This document shows, in pieces, positions 63,333 to 64,000 of a DNA stretch of 64,000 nt (positions within the stretch are counted from its first letter, which is position 1; each line of letters starts with the position of its first letter). The translations under genes and the position numbers were made by a program. Source of the DNA: an uncultured Hyphomonas sp. (GTDB lineage: Bacteria > Pseudomonadota > Alphaproteobacteria > Caulobacterales > Hyphomonadaceae); NCBI RefSeq assembly GCF_963677035.1, contig NZ_OY781472.1, positions 2,046,001-2,110,000 on the forward strand. The letters run 5' to 3'. The notes under the pieces are model-generated. The model was not told the DNA's origin and made no database searches. It saw only the letters and a program-made list of their open reading frames with translations.

Positions 63333-64000
63333 CAGAAATAGCCCTCTTGTTTTTTCTTTTCCATGGAGGCGGACTGGTCGGCATCGATCACGCGGCCTTG
63401 GCGCTCTGACGTCGTGGTCAGCAGCATTTCCTGGATGATGTCTTCAAGTGTGGCTGCCGTGCTTTCGACAGCGCCGGTCAGCGGGTAGCAGCCCAGTGTC
63501 CGGAAGCGGACCGATTTCATGACGGCCGTTTTGGCCAGTTCTTCCGGCATGCGGTCGTCATCGACCATGATGTCGACGCCGTTCCAGTTCACCACCGGGC
63601 GTTCGGCTGCGAAATAGAGCGGCACGATCTCGATGCCCTCGCGGCGGATGTATTGCCAGATATCGAGTTCGGTCCAGTTCGAGAGCGGGAAAACCCGGAT
63701 GCTTTCGCCTGGGTGGATGCGGGTGTTGAAGACATTCCAGATCTCCGGACGCTGGCGTTTCGGGTCCCAGCGGTGCTCAGCCGAGCGGAAGGAGAAGATC
63801 CGTTCCTTGGCGCGCGACTTCTCTTCATCGCGGCGGGCCCCGCCAAAGGCTGCGGTGAACTTGTGCTTGTCGAGCGCCTGCTTCAGCGCCTGGGTCTTCA
63901 TGACATCGGTGTGGACGGCAGAGCCGTGGGTGAACGGGCCGACGCCGTCGCGCACGCCTTCCTCATTGACGTGGACGATCAGGTCCATGCCCATTTCGGC
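63332..64000 (-). CDS. cysD: sulfate adenylyltransferase subunit 2, N-terminus beyond window edge
   Basis: About 223 residues are visible of about 300. The PP-loop-type N-terminus is outside the window. Seen are [86 protein letters not shown] and the C-terminal [27 protein letters not shown], all typical of CysD. The open frame continues through base 64000. It is the first gene of the cysD-cysNC operon. Confidence 0.97.
   Translation of the reverse strand, partial: AEMGMDLIVHVNEEGVRDGVGPFTHGSAVHTDVMKTQALKQALDKHKFTAAFGGARRDEEKSRAKERIFSFRSAEHRWDPKRQRPEIWNVFNTRIHPGESIRVFPLSNWTELDIWQYIRREGIEIVPLYFAAERPVVNWNGVDIMVDDDRMPEELAKTAVMKSVRFRTLGCYPLTGAVESTAATLEDIIQEMLLTTTSERQGRVIDADQSASMEKKKQEGYF

Overview
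This window looks like a chromosomal segment of a GC-rich marine alphaproteobacterium, most likely near the Hyphomonadaceae/Caulobacterales. The evidence is the high GC content with GC-ending codons, tightly packed short operons, glutathione-dependent formaldehyde oxidation, an NAD malate dehydrogenase beside chorismate synthase, and GTTC-N7-GTTC motifs of the alphaproteobacterial LexA type. The genus is inferred from gene content by eye, not from a search. No tRNA, rRNA, CRISPR array, prophage or complete insertion sequence was seen, and no obvious transcription-factor gene is present.

Layout. 0-10 kb: a truncated dapB, then frmA (glutathione-dependent formaldehyde dehydrogenase), a periplasmic thioredoxin-like protein, small enzymes (DUF1993, VOC, RidA, rhodanese, GST), fghA (S-formylglutathione hydrolase, the partner of frmA), an AT-rich pair of small exported proteins, and hemN. 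10-20 kb: a DsrE protein, a RusA-like nuclease coupled to a membrane-anchored protein with an L7/L12-like tail, fumC, a MOSC protein, acetyltransferases, two oxidoreductases, a SulP transporter and several small unknowns. 20-34 kb: a gap carrying a long palindrome, a three-gene Gtr-type glycosylation cassette, a UvrD/PcrA-like helicase with a LexA-like box at its start, an RND efflux pair, zntB and a lipoprotein amidase. 33-46 kb: a phosphotransferase, tlyA, a glycine-zipper protein, a methyltransferase, a small outer-membrane barrel, mdh-aroC, pdxH, GDPD, an acyl-CoA ligase with an SDR, and a lipid-anchored cytochrome c. 46-64 kb: AT-rich small ORFs, repeats, an orphan oligopeptide permease pair, a phosphatase-like/ATP-grasp-like/MBL trio, a homodimeric PDH-type E1 with a perfect palindromic operator, crotonase, gpsA, an AT-rich DUF2971 gene, a thiolase-like enzyme, mannose-1-phosphate guanylyltransferase, and cysNC with a truncated cysD.

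How it fits together. Most of the window is housekeeping and catabolism: formaldehyde detoxification, TCA enzymes (fumC, mdh), cofactors (hemN, pdxH), acyl-CoA metabolism (ligase, SDRs, crotonase, thiolase), sulfate activation (cysDNC), and envelope modification (gtr cassette, manC). The less ordinary parts are regulatory and repetitive. They include 11-bp phased repeats before frmA, a 22-bp perfect palindrome before the E1 gene, paired inverted repeats before an SDR, two 133-bp repeats that both sit between convergent genes, and REP-like palindromes. Three AT-rich patches look acquired: about 7.26-7.95 kb, 46.4-46.9 kb and 57.9-58.7 kb.
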